This document shows positions 8,494 to 21,047 of a stretch of 57,931 bases of DNA, one piece after another (positions within the stretch are counted from its first letter, which is position 1; every line of letters begins with the position of its first letter). Source of the stretch: an uncultured Verrucomicrobiota bacterium (GTDB lineage Bacteria; Verrucomicrobiota; Kiritimatiellia; RFP12; UBA1067); assembly GCA_945834475.1 (NCBI GenBank), contig CAMAHK010000006.1, positions 1-57,931 on the forward strand, written 5' to 3'. A program made the translations under genes and the position numbers. The notes beneath the pieces are model-generated. The model was given only the letters and a program-made list of their open reading frames with translations, was not told the origin of the DNA and searched no databases.

Positions 8494-10865
8494 TTCCTCC
8501 CCGCAACCTTCGGTGTGACGGTCCTCTTCTCGCCGTTGACGAGGACGGCGACCGGCCTGGGTTTCTTCTCCGACGTCGTGAGGACGAAGCTTTCGACCTT
8601 GCCGTCCTTCCAGGACATGTCCACGGTGACGTTGCCGCGGGCGCGGATACCCTTCACGGACCCCGTCTTCCAGGCCGGCGGAAGCGCGGGGAGGAGCTCG
8701 ATCACGCCCGCATGGGACTGGACAAGGATCTCGCTCATGCCGCCCGTCATGCCGTAGGTGCCGTCCATCTGCATCGGCGGATGGTTGCCGAAGAGATTGT
8801 CAAGACAGTTCCAGCGGATGTAGCTCTGCACCATCTCGTAGGCGCGGTCGGCCTTGTGGAAGCGCGCCCAGAGCGCGGTGCGCCAGGGCCAGGTCCAGCT
8901 GCGACGGTTGTCGCCGCCGCAGCCGCGCAGGTCAAGGGACTTCTCCGCCGCGGGAATGAGGTCCTTCGTATTCGGCTGGTTCCAGAGCATCGTGCCCGGG
9001 AAGACACCGATGAGGTGCGACGTGTGACGGTGTCCGCTCACCATCTGCGGACGGTCCTCGCGCCACTCCTGCAGATAGCCGTTCGGCGAGACCCGCGGCA
9101 TGTCAAGACGCTTCTGCATGTCGGCGATCTTCTTCGCCCAGTCCTTGTCCACGCCAAGGATCGAGGCCGCCTTCACCGTGTTGTCGAAAAGCTCCCAGAT
9201 CAGCTGCTGGTCATGCGAGACGCCGTCCTCGACGGGGCCCCACTCGTGCGACCAGCCCTGCGGCGAGACGAGCTTGCCGTCCGGCGCCTCCTTAAGCATC
9301 GTCTCCCAGAACGCGCAGATCTCCTTGAGCGCGGGATAGCCGACCGTCGCGAGATACGCGCGGTCCTGCGTGTACTGGTAATGGTCCCAGAGATGCAGCG
9401 CATACCACGCGTTGACGGGCGGATTCCACTTCACCCAGCCGCCGCCGCCCCAGGGATTCTGCGAGATGCGCGTCGTCCAGCCCTTCTTGTCCGGACCGAA
9501 GTTCTTCACCGTCATGTTGTGAAGCGGCTCCTCCATCGCACGGATGTAGTCAAGGAACGTCAAGTGGCATTCGGAGAGATTCGCGACCTCCGCGCCCCAA
9601 TAGCACATCTGGAGGTTGATGTTGTTGTGGTAGTCGCACGCCCAGGCCGCATGGACCTTGTCGTTCCAGATGCCCTGCAGGTTAAGCGGCAGGTTCCCGG
9701 GACGCGATCCCGCGATGAGCACGTAGCGTCCGTACTGGTACACGAGCGCCTCAAGCTCCGGATCCGTCAGCGTCTGGCGGTACTTCGCAAGCCGCTTGTC
9801 CGTCGGCAGCTTCGCGGTCTCGGGATCCGTCTTGCCGAGGTCAAGGGACATCCGCCGGTAGAGCGCGCCGTGGTCCGAGACATGCGTCGTGCGGAGCTGC
9901 TTGAGCGACTTGGCCTTCGCGCCGGCGATCGCTTTCTGGTTGCGCTTCGCGGGATCCTCGCCCTTCCAGTTCGCCTTGAAGTCCTCCTTGTAATCCGTTC
10001 CGAGCGCAAGGAACGCGTCGAAGCCCGTCGCGCCCGTCACCTGGAAATACGGGATACCCTGGGGATCGAACGCGGGACGCGTCCCGTCCCCACGGCCCTC
10101 GTACGAGACCTGCACCGTCTTCGCGCCGCCGACGACGGACGCCTTCCCCTTCCCGTCCGCGATCCGGACGGAGAGCCGTCCTTCGAAGACCTCGCCGTTC
10201 GCGAGCGTGCCGCGCATGACGATCGTGTCACCCTCAATCGTGTACGCGACGTCATGGCACGGCACGAGGCCGACCTTCGCCGTGAGCGCACCCGGCTTGT
10301 CGACGCGCGCGGCATAGACGAGCACGTCGTCGGGACGGCTCGCGAAGACCATGCGCTGGTGACGGACGCCGCCGTTGACGAACTCGGTGCGCACGATAGC
10401 CTGACGGAGGTCGAGCGAACGCGTGTAGTCCGACGTCTGTCCCGAGAGGTCGTACTCGGCGAAGAGGTTGCCGAACGGCTGGTAGGACCCGAACTGGTCC
10501 TTGCCGGATGTCGGACCGTACGCATAGCCGCTGCCGTTCCCCGGGAGGTTCGGTCCGCCCGACCAGAGCGAGACCTCGTTCAGGTTGACGCGGTCTCGCC
10601 GGTCGCCGCCGAAGACCGTGCCGCCGAGGCGTCCGTTGCCGACCGGCAGGCTCTGCGACTCCCAGGGATCGCGGTTGGCGACGCCTGGCAGGTTGCCGCA
10701 CGGCGTCTTGCCGGCGGCCCACGGGACCTCCATCTCGACAACCCCGGCAGGCTGGGCATACCACAATCTTTCGGACGGGGAAAAGCGAATCCCCTCCTCA
10801 GCAAAAACAGTCAAGGCCAGCCCGCTTGCAGCAACGGACAGCATTAGGTTGCAAATCTTCATCAA
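8490..10865 (-). CDS. GH95-family alpha-L-fucosidase
   Basis: WYAQPAGVVEMEVPWAAGKTPCGNLPGVANRDPWESQSLPVGNGRLGGTVFGG, NLPLNLQGIWND, QMDGTYGMTGGMSEILVQSH. Confidence 0.9.
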   Translation of the reverse strand: MMKICNLMLSVAASGLALTVFAEEGIRFSPSERLWYAQPAGVVEMEVPWAAGKTPCGNLPGVANRDPWESQSLPVGNGRLGGTVFGGDRRDRVNLNEVSLWSGGPNLPGNGSGYAYGPTSGKDQFGSYQPFGNLFAEYDLSGQTSDYTRSLDLRQAIVRTEFVNGGVRHQRMVFASRPDDVLVYAARVDKPGALTAKVGLVPCHDVAYTIEGDTIVMRGTLANGEVFEGRLSVRIADGKGKASVVGGAKTVQVSYEGRGDGTRPAFDPQGIPYFQVTGATGFDAFLALGTDYKEDFKANWKGEDPAKRNQKAIAGAKAKSLKQLRTTHVSDHGALYRRMSLDLGKTDPETAKLPTDKRLAKYRQTLTDPELEALVYQYGRYVLIAGSRPGNLPLNLQGIWNDKVHAAWACDYHNNINLQMCYWGAEVANLSECHLTFLDYIRAMEEPLHNMTVKNFGPDKKGWTTRISQNPWGGGGWVKWNPPVNAWYALHLWDHYQYTQDRAYLATVGYPALKEICAFWETMLKEAPDGKLVSPQGWSHEWGPVEDGVSHDQQLIWELFDNTVKAASILGVDKDWAKKIADMQKRLDMPRVSPNGYLQEWREDRPQMVSGHRHTSHLIGVFPGTMLWNQPNTKDLIPAAEKSLDLRGCGGDNRRSWTWPWRTALWARFHKADRAYEMVQSYIRWNCLDNLFGNHPPMQMDGTYGMTGGMSEILVQSHAGVIELLPALPPAWKTGSVKGIRARGNVTVDMSWKDGKVESFVLTTSEKKPRPVAVLVNGEKRTVTPKVAGRK

Positions 10866-10940
10866 ATCCCTCCTACAGGTGCTTATAAAATGTACACAAC
10901 TATTTTACCATCTTTGCGCGAGATGTCTAGAGGAAAAATA

Positions 10941-10972
10941 AAAAAAACGGGCCGGTCGTGAGACCAGCCCGC
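10941..10972 (-). terminator. rho-independent terminator after groEL
   Basis: minus: GCGGGCTGGTC-TCAC-GACCGGCCCG followed by TTTTTTTT. Confidence 0.75.
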
Positions 10973-10986
10973 CTTTCTGTTACCCT

Positions 10987-11016
10987 GCCGCGGGCGAGAC
11001 GCACCGCGGTACGGGG
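10987..11016. repeat. family A palindromic element (A1)
   Basis: GCCGCGGGCGAGACGCACCGCGGTACGGGG. Confidence 0.75.
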
Positions 11017-11020
11017 TTGA

Positions 11021-12705
<1,685 letters not shown>

Positions 12706-12790
12706 AACTCGGCATTCTCTTCTAACTATTCTCAATCTTCAATCTTCGATTATCCTTTCTTTAAGTTGTTGTCGTTTCCGAACTCCGAAC

Positions 12791-12864
12791 AATTCGATTA
12801 TTCAGATTATTCGGTTATTCCGGTTATTCCGATTATTCGATTATTCCGATTATTCGATTATTTC
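12791..12864. repeat. (CGATTATTC)n short-phrase array, right inverted arm
   Basis: AATTCGATTATTCAGATTATTCGGTTATTCCGGTTATTCCGATTATTCGATTATTCCGATTATTCGATTA. Confidence 0.88.
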
Positions 12865-13145
12865 TCAATAACCCCCAGCAAATCTTCCTCGCGGACGAGC
12901 TGGAGCTTCTTGTCTCCGAGCTTGACTTCGGTGCCGCCGTACTTCGGGAGAAGGACCGTATCGCCCTTCTTCACGTCGAACGCGACGCACTTGCCGTCCT
13001 TGTCGGTCTTCTTGCCGACGGCAACGACCTTGCCCTGCATCGGCTTTTCCTTGGCGGAATCCGGAATGATGATGCCGCCGACGGTCTGTTCCTTTTCTTC
13101 GATCGGTTCAACGAGAACGCGATCACCCAGGGGACGAATGTTCAT
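12858..13145 (-). CDS. groES: co-chaperonin GroES
   Basis: [35 protein letters not shown]. Confidence 0.98.
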   Translation of the reverse strand: MNIRPLGDRVLVEPIEEKEQTVGGIIIPDSAKEKPMQGKVVAVGKKTDKDGKCVAFDVKKGDTVLLPKYGGTEVKLGDKKLQLVREEDLLGVIEK

Positions 13146-13172
13146 TTGGTTTTTCCTTTCGTTTCTTTTAAA

Positions 13173-15095
<1,923 letters not shown>

Positions 15096-15144
15096 AATCT
15101 TCTATCTCTCTTTCTGCGCCCACTGTGGGCGACACAAATCGTCT

Positions 15145-15161
15145 TGCAAAGACCGTGCCAA
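15145..15161 (-). promoter_or_regulatory. sigma-54 (-24/-12) promoter upstream of dnaK
   Basis: minus TTGGCACGGTCTTTGCA matches YTGGCACGRNNNTTGCW at every defined position. Confidence 0.75.
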
Positions 15162-15168
15162 AGAGCTA

Positions 15169-15197
15169 AGTGTAGGGGTTAGGTGTAGGCGTAGAGG
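15169..15197. repeat. (GTGTAGG)n-like short-phrase array
   Basis: AGTGTAGGGGTTAGGTGTAGGCGTAGAGG. Confidence 0.5.
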
Positions 15198-15200
15198 AAT

Positions 15201-15234
15201 AGTGTGACAAAATGTCGCGACAAAATGTCACACT
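15201..15234. promoter_or_regulatory. composite palindrome AGTGTGACAAAATGTCGCGACAAAATGTCACACT, candidate activator site for dnaK
   Basis: 34-bp perfect palindrome containing two GACA-N3-TGTC sites, about 84 nt upstream of the predicted sigma-54 TSS. Confidence 0.6.
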
Positions 15235-15263
15235 TGGGTCTAGCGGCGGAAGATGCCGCCCAC

Positions 15264-16964
15264 TTACGTGTAGCGCAGGACCTCGTCGACCGTCGTGTAA
15301 CCGTCGAGGATCGAGCGGATGCCGTCCTCGCGCATCGTGCGCATGCCAAGCTCGCGGGCCTTTTCGCGGATGATCAGCGTCGGCGCACGGTTGTTGACGA
15401 GCTCGCGCAACGGATTCGACATCCGCAGGTACTCGAAGACACCCTTGCGGCCCTTATACCCCGTGCCGTTGCATGTCTTACAGCCCTTTCCGAAATAGAA
15501 TGGACGCCCGCCGATCTGGTCGCGCGTCATCTCAAGGCGCTCCATCGTCTCGTCGTCCGGCTCATAGCTCTGCTTGCATTCCTTGCAGCAGGTTCGCACG
15601 AGTCGCTGGGCGAGGACGCCTTCGAGCGTCGAGGAGAGGAGGTACGGCGCGACGTTCATGTCGACGAGACGCATCACCGCGCCCGCCGCGTCGTTCGTGT
15701 GCAGCGTCGAGAAGACGAAGTGACCCGTCAGCGCGGCCTGCACGGCGATTTCGGCCGTCTCGAGGTCACGAATCTCGCCGATCATCATCACGTCCGGGTC
15801 CTGACGCAGGAAGGCGCGCAGCACTTTCGCGAACGTGTTGCCGGCGCGCGCGTCGATCGGCACCTGCACGATGCCGTCCACATTATATTCGACCGGTTCC
15901 TCGGCCGTCAGGATCTTCGTGTCGATCTGGTTGATGCGGCGGAGGACGGAATAAAGAGTCGTCGTCTTGCCCGAGCCCGTCGGCCCCGTCACGATGAAGA
16001 TGCCGTTCGGCTTCTCGATGTCCATCGTGATCTGTTCGTAGACGTCTTCGGGGAGGCCGACGTTCTCAAGGTCGAGCGAAGTCGCGGACTGGTCGAGAAT
16101 ACGCATAACGACCGATTCGCCGTGGGCCGTCGGCAGGCACGAGACACGCAGGTCGACAGGACGCCCCGCCACTGTGAGCGCGATGCGTCCGTCCTGCGGC
16201 ACGCGGCGTTCAGCGATGTTGAGCCCTGAGAGAATCTTGATACGCGAAATGATCGCGGGGGCCATCTTCACGTCCGGCGCCTTCATCGCGTAGAGCGCAC
16301 CGTCGACGCGGTAACGGATCTTGAAGTCGTCCTCGAACGGCTCGATGTGGATGTCGGCGGCGCGGTCGACGACGCCCTGGTAGAGGACGAGGTTCACGAA
16401 CTTGATGATCGCGTTCGAGTTCGCCATCGCCTCGGCGGACGCGATGTCGTTCGCGTTGCCGGCCGCGACAAGCGACTCGTCGTCCGTCATGCCCTCGCCG
16501 AGCGACTTGATCATGTCCGCGACAGACGCGTTCGCATCGCCGTAGTACTGCGCGATGCGGTCCATCACGTCCTTCTCGCGCGCAAAGACGAACTTCACCT
16601 CCTTCGAGAGCGTGAAGAGCATCTCGTCGGAGATGCGCGGGTCGACGAGGTCATACGTCGCAAGCGTCACGGACGAGTCGTCGGCCGCCACCGGGAAGAC
16701 GTTGTACATGCGGGCCGTCGAGGCGGGAATCGCATTCGTCACTTCCGTGTCGATCGTCATCGACCCGAGGTCAATCGCCTCCGTGTCCTGATAGGCGGCC
16801 ATGACGGCGAGCAGCGAATCCTCGTCGAGGATGCCCTGGTCAATGACAAGCTGACGCGTCGTCTTCGACTCGGTCTTCGCCAAGTCCATCAGGTCCTTCG
16901 CGGCCGCGTCATCGATGTATCCGTTCTGTATCAGGATCTGTAGAATCTGGTCCATAGCGCTCAA
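15264..16964 (-). CDS. type II secretion/type IV pilus assembly ATPase (GspE/PilB family)
   Basis: GPTGSGKTTTLYSVLRRIN, RQDPDVMMIGEIRDLETAEIAVQAALTGH, CxxC zinc motif. Confidence 0.93.
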   Translation of the reverse strand: MSAMDQILQILIQNGYIDDAAAKDLMDLAKTESKTTRQLVIDQGILDEDSLLAVMAAYQDTEAIDLGSMTIDTEVTNAIPASTARMYNVFPVAADDSSVTLATYDLVDPRISDEMLFTLSKEVKFVFAREKDVMDRIAQYYGDANASVADMIKSLGEGMTDDESLVAAGNANDIASAEAMANSNAIIKFVNLVLYQGVVDRAADIHIEPFEDDFKIRYRVDGALYAMKAPDVKMAPAIISRIKILSGLNIAERRVPQDGRIALTVAGRPVDLRVSCLPTAHGESVVMRILDQSATSLDLENVGLPEDVYEQITMDIEKPNGIFIVTGPTGSGKTTTLYSVLRRINQIDTKILTAEEPVEYNVDGIVQVPIDARAGNTFAKVLRAFLRQDPDVMMIGEIRDLETAEIAVQAALTGHFVFSTLHTNDAAGAVMRLVDMNVAPYLLSSTLEGVLAQRLVRTCCKECKQSYEPDDETMERLEMTRDQIGGRPFYFGKGCKTCNGTGYKGRKGVFEYLRMSNPLRELVNNRAPTLIIREKARELGMRTMREDGIRSILDGYTTVDEVLRYT

Positions 16965-16973
16965 GTAAGATGT

Positions 16974-17747
16974 TTACCGCATTATATCATAAATTCCGAC
17001 ATAGCGTTCGGCAGAACCGAAGCGGTCGAAGGCACAGTCGAGGGCCTCGGCCGCGTGGGCATCGGACGACAGGACGAACCGAACACCACGGGCTCTGAGG
17101 AGCGCGCGGAATTCTGCCGACGGATAGGCATCGTCGATCCAGCCGCGCGAAATCGCGCCCGTGTTCACCTCGACGATCTTGCCGCTCTTCGCGATCGCAT
17201 CGGCCGTCGCCTCAAGTTCGCCGCGGTACCAGTCGGCCGTCTCGTCGAAGTACGGATGCTTCACGTTGAACTTGCGCACGAGGTCCGGATGGCCCACGAT
17301 CTGAAAATCAAGCGCGAGCGTCGACCGGAGCGCCGCGTAATACGCCTTCACGAACGCCGCCGCGTCGCCGTCGAAATGATCGCGGATGCCGTCGGACAGA
17401 ATCACCGGCGCGTGATCGAAAGCGAAGAATCCACCGTCCGGCGCCGTGATGAAATGATGCGAGCCGATGAGGTAGTCGAATGTCCCATCCCCAATCCCGG
17501 AAGTCGGCCGTCGGTCGTCGGTCATCTTGGCCAACTCCAGCTCGAGCCCGCAAAAGATCTTGATGCGGTCGGCGTAGGCCTCGCGCAAGCGTGCGATCTC
17601 GGCGCGATAGGCGGCGAGGTCGGAGACCATGTCGGAGTGGGACGAAAAGCCGAGCGCCGTAAAGCCCCTGGCGATCGCCGCCCGCACCATCTCCTCGGCC
17701 GAGTCCTTGCCGTCGCAAAACGTCGTGTGAGTATGAAAGTTGGTCAT
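16974..17747 (-). CDS. PHP-domain histidinol-phosphatase
   Basis: NFHTHTTFCDGKD; GSHHF; VLSSDAHAAE. Confidence 0.85.
   Translation of the reverse strand: MTNFHTHTTFCDGKDSAEEMVRAAIARGFTALGFSSHSDMVSDLAAYRAEIARLREAYADRIKIFCGLELELAKMTDDRRPTSGIGDGTFDYLIGSHHFITAPDGGFFAFDHAPVILSDGIRDHFDGDAAAFVKAYYAALRSTLALDFQIVGHPDLVRKFNVKHPYFDETADWYRGELEATADAIAKSGKIVEVNTGAISRGWIDDAYPSAEFRALLRARGVRFVLSSDAHAAEALDCAFDRFGSAERYVGIYDIMR
16981..16986 (-). promoter_or_regulatory. extended -10 TGATATAAT upstream of the pilB-like gene
   Basis: ATGATATAATGCGG on minus. Confidence 0.45.
17500..17526. repeat. (GTCGGTC)n phrase array inside the PHP gene
   Basis: AGTCGGCCGTCGGTCGTCGGTCATC, encodes MTDDRRPTSG. Confidence 0.6.
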
Positions 17748-17788
17748 CTTGACTCCCTACACGTTCTCCACCTCTACACGGCCAGGCC

Positions 17789-18823
17789 TTACTTCACGAG
17801 CCCCGTCGTCTCCTCGATGCCGAGCGCGATGTTCATGTTCTGGATCGCCGCGCCGGACGCGCCCTTGCCGAGGTTATCGAAACGGGCGACGAGAATCGCG
17901 CGTTCCGCGTTGCCGTAGACCGAAACCTCGAGCGTATCGCGTCCCGAAAGCCCCGCCGACGAGAGGAAGCCCCCTTCATCCGCGGCGGGATCGTCGACAA
18001 AACGAACAAGCCCCCCGGGGGAAGAGGTGGTAGATCCCTGACACGCGACAGGAGTGTCGCGTCCCCTTTGGCTGTTGCCGTAGGCCTTGACGTAGCAGTC
18101 CTTGATCGCGGCAACGTCGGCGCCGAAGAGCGGCACCGTCACCTCCATGCCGCTCAGGTGCGGCACGACGATCGGCGAGAAAACCGGCGCGAAGTCGAGT
18201 CCGCAAACCTTCACCATTTCGGGAAGATGCTTGTGCGTCTGCCCCAGCGCATACTGGCGGCCGCCTTGGAACAGGTTGAGGTTGGAGGTTGAGGTTGACG
18301 GCGGAAGTTCCGCTTTTTCTCCACCTCCACCTTGACCCTCAACCTCCGCGTAAGCGGCGATCATCTTCTTCCCGCCGCCGGAGTAGCCGGTGAGCGAAAA
18401 AGCCGAGAGCTTCTCGTTCCTGGCGATGAGACCAGCGCGGACGAGCGGTTCGACGAGGGCGATGAAGCCCGAGGCGTGACATCCCGGATTCGCAATGCGC
18501 TTTGCCGCGGCAATCCGCGCACGGCGTCCCGCGAGTTCGGAAAACCCGTATTCCCACGCGTCGTTCACGCGATGCGCCGTCGACGTGTCGATGACGACCG
18601 TATTCGGATTCTCCACCAGGGCGACCGCCTCGATCGCCGCCGCGTCGGGAAGACAGAGAAACGCGACGTCCGCCGCATTCAGCGCCGCCCGTCGCGCTTC
18701 CGTATCCTTGCGCAGCTCCTCCGACAGCGTGACAACCTCCAGATCCGTCCTCGTCGCCAGACGCTCGCGAATCCGCAATCCCGTCGTTCCCGCCGACCCG
18801 TCAATAAAAACCTTCTTCACCAT
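17789..18823 (-). CDS. argC: N-acetyl-gamma-glutamyl-phosphate reductase
   Basis: MVKKVFIDGSAGTTGLRIRERL; NPGCHASGF; contains in-frame repeat inserts. Confidence 0.92.
   Translation of the reverse strand: MVKKVFIDGSAGTTGLRIRERLATRTDLEVVTLSEELRKDTEARRAALNAADVAFLCLPDAAAIEAVALVENPNTVVIDTSTAHRVNDAWEYGFSELAGRRARIAAAKRIANPGCHASGFIALVEPLVRAGLIARNEKLSAFSLTGYSGGGKKMIAAYAEVEGQGGGGEKAELPPSTSTSNLNLFQGGRQYALGQTHKHLPEMVKVCGLDFAPVFSPIVVPHLSGMEVTVPLFGADVAAIKDCYVKAYGNSQRGRDTPVACQGSTTSSPGGLVRFVDDPAADEGGFLSSAGLSGRDTLEVSVYGNAERAILVARFDNLGKGASGAAIQNMNIALGIEETTGLVK
18024..18071. repeat. family B hairpin element within argC
   Basis: AGGTGGTAGATCCCTGACACGCGACAGGAGTGTCGCGTCCCCTTTGG. Confidence 0.8.
18271..18350. 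repeat. inverted pair of (AGGTTG)n arrays within argC
   Basis: AGGTTGAGGTTGGAGGTTGAGGTTGACGGCGG...CTCCACCTCCACCTTGACCCTCAACCTCC; encodes PPSTSTSNLNLFQGG. Confidence 0.75.
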
Positions 18824-18857
18824 CGTCAACCTCAACCTTCAACCTCAACCTTCGTAA
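18824..18857 (-). repeat. (AGGTTG)n array at the capD-like stop / argC start junction
   Basis: minus CGAAGGTTGAGGTTGAAGGTTGAGGTTGACGATGG. Confidence 0.85.
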
Positions 18858-20223
18858 TGTAAATCCGCGCCATGTCGGTCTTGTAGCAACTCTTCTCCGA
18901 CACGTCCAGTTCCTCGAAAATCTTCTCGCCGGGACGTATCCCCGTGAAGACGATCGGGATGTCGACGTACGGACGGTAGCCCGCCTGACGGATCATGCCT
19001 TCCGCGAGATCGAGAATCCTTACGGGCTCGCCCATGTCGAGCGTATAGATCGCCTTTTCCCTGCGGCTCGCGGCCTGCAGGACGAGTCCGACCGCCTCCT
19101 CGACCGTCATGAAATACCGCTTCATCTCGGGATGTGTCACCGTGATCGGACGCCGCGCGGCGATCTGCTCGCGAAAGAGCGGCACGACCGACCCCGACGA
19201 CCCGAAGACATTTCCAAAACGCACCGCGCAGAATGAGCCCTCGAGATTCATGATCGCCTGCTCGGCGGCGAGCTTGGTCTGGCCCATCACGGAGACGGGA
19301 TTGACCGCCTTGTCGGTCGAGATCAGCACGAACCTCTGGACGCCGTGCCGCTGGGCGAGCTCGGCGAGATGCCGCGTCGCCTCGGTGTTGTTGCGCCAGC
19401 CTTCCTCGGGATTCATCTCGACCATCGGTACGTGCTTGTAGGCCGCCGCGTGCAACACGATCTCCGGTCGATGCGCCGCGAAGATCTCGTCCATCGCCGC
19501 CACATCGTTGACGTCTTTCATGAGCGGCACGGTCTCGGCCGCCCCTTCCCGCGCGCGAATCTGGCGATCGATCTCGTAGAGCGCATTCTCGCCGCGCTCG
19601 ACCAGCAACACCTTCTTCGGCCCAAGTGCCGCGACCTGACGGACGAGCTCGGAGCCGATGGAGCCGCCGGCGCCAGTGACCATCACCGTCTTGCCGCCGA
19701 AAAACGCGCGCACCTTTGCCGTGTCCATCGTCCGCACCTGACGCGCGATCAGCATCTCCTCGCGCTGCCGCGCCGACCAGAACCAGCTCCAGACGATCCG
19801 CCAGCCCGCGAGGGCGCATGTCGCCAGCACGAAACAGATCAGCGTCACCGAATACGGCGGACGCACATGGGCGTAGATGTCGACATCAAAACCCAATCGA
19901 AGCGCCGTCAGCACAGCACACGCGAGCGCCGTCGCCGTGACATAGCGCGGCAAGTCGCGAAGGGTCGTCCGACGCCAGGACAGACGATAGCACCCGCAAA
20001 GGGCCAGCGCCAGAAGATGAACGATTCCGACAGAGACAAAGGCACACGCCGTCACACGCCAACCCCAGCGCGGCGGCTGCAGATCGAACCGAAGAAGATT
20101 CGCGGTTCCGTAGGCCAAAGCCAGAAAGAAGCCGTCAACCGCGATCCCGCCAAGGCGCGTCAGGGCAAAACTGAACCAGGCCTGAGCGGAACGACTCATA
20201 GGAGAATATTGAGCATCTCGCAA
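18832..20223 (-). CDS. polysaccharide biosynthesis protein, CapD-like NDP-sugar dehydratase with N-terminal TM region
   Basis: VMVTGAGGSIGSELVRQVA; HAAAYKHVPMVEMNPEE. Confidence 0.9.
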   Translation of the reverse strand: MRDAQYSPMSRSAQAWFSFALTRLGGIAVDGFFLALAYGTANLLRFDLQPPRWGWRVTACAFVSVGIVHLLALALCGCYRLSWRRTTLRDLPRYVTATALACAVLTALRLGFDVDIYAHVRPPYSVTLICFVLATCALAGWRIVWSWFWSARQREEMLIARQVRTMDTAKVRAFFGGKTVMVTGAGGSIGSELVRQVAALGPKKVLLVERGENALYEIDRQIRAREGAAETVPLMKDVNDVAAMDEIFAAHRPEIVLHAAAYKHVPMVEMNPEEGWRNNTEATRHLAELAQRHGVQRFVLISTDKAVNPVSVMGQTKLAAEQAIMNLEGSFCAVRFGNVFGSSGSVVPLFREQIAARRPITVTHPEMKRYFMTVEEAVGLVLQAASRREKAIYTLDMGEPVRILDLAEGMIRQAGYRPYVDIPIVFTGIRPGEKIFEELDVSEKSCYKTDMARIYITKVEVEG

Positions 20224-21047
20224 ATCAAGCGACCCGACTTGAGAAGCGAGGCCTCGGAAACCTTATCCATCGTGTCCTCGGGCGTATGCCACCACGCATT
20301 GCCGGGGCCGAACTCGAAGTCGATGAGATCGATCGCATGGTAACCCGCCGCCAGAAACGCGACATGGTCGTCCTTCACGCGGTCGGTCGACAACGTGACG
20401 AGATCCGGATAACCGATACGACGGGCGGCATGCCGGGCGATCTTCGCAAGGGACTGTGTGCCGTTCTCAGGAATCGAGATGTGCAGATCCTTATCGCCGA
20501 GCATGTCGATGCAGATCACCGCCTGGACCTGCCGTTCCTTCTCGCGAAGATATTCGACCGCGCGCCGCGAACCCTGCAAACCGTCCCCTTCCGAATAATG
20601 CTCACCCTGGCATTCCTCGCCGTCCGTCCAAACGAGCATCACATTCCCCTTCGGCGTCCTCCACTCGCCAAGAGCATTGGCCAGAGAAATGAGCAACGCG
20701 GACGTGGAAGCCCCGTCATTCGCCCCCGGACATTTCGTGCCGGGCTTCGTGTCGTAATGCGATACGACCACGACCCAGCGGCTCGAGGGATTGGAGGCGT
20801 ACTCGGCATACAGGTTGACGAAACGGCGTTCGCCCGACGGCGTTGGTACCATGAAGATGTCGCGCCGGACGTTCGCTCCCGTCATGCTGGCGCGGTCGAG
20901 CAACCAGTTCGCGGCGATTCCGCCGCGAATCGTCCCCGCGTCGCGCGGTGTGCACTCGGAAACGAACGCCGCCGCCGTCTTGTGGGCGAAGGCGGCGTCC
21001 TCTGGCGTGAAGGCCAGCGCGGCGGCAAGCAGAACGGAGATCATCAT
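20196..21047 (-). CDS. M28-family Zn peptidase/aminopeptidase, secreted
   Basis: VVVSHYDTKPGTKCPGANDGASTSALL; WTDGEECQGEHY. Confidence 0.85.
   Translation of the reverse strand: MMISVLLAAALAFTPEDAAFAHKTAAAFVSECTPRDAGTIRGGIAANWLLDRASMTGANVRRDIFMVPTPSGERRFVNLYAEYASNPSSRWVVVVSHYDTKPGTKCPGANDGASTSALLISLANALGEWRTPKGNVMLVWTDGEECQGEHYSEGDGLQGSRRAVEYLREKERQVQAVICIDMLGDKDLHISIPENGTQSLAKIARHAARRIGYPDLVTLSTDRVKDDHVAFLAAGYHAIDLIDFEFGPGNAWWHTPEDTMDKVSEASLLKSGRLICEMLNILL

Noticed and set aside
8451-10847. 798-aa plus-strand ORF and other long antisense ORFs (181..1785, 6829..8757, 11054..12676, 13146..15182, 45694..47886)
   Set aside because: Shadow ORFs opposite well-supported genes in GC-rich DNA; Arg/His/Asp-rich low-information translations.
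15096-15263. CIRCE/HrcA operator upstream of dnaK
   Set aside because: No TTAGCACTC-N9-GAGTGCTAA or close variant; the palindrome there has a different sequence.
18041-18071. Family B hairpins as intrinsic terminators
   Set aside because: No U-tract, located inside open reading frames and in both orientations.
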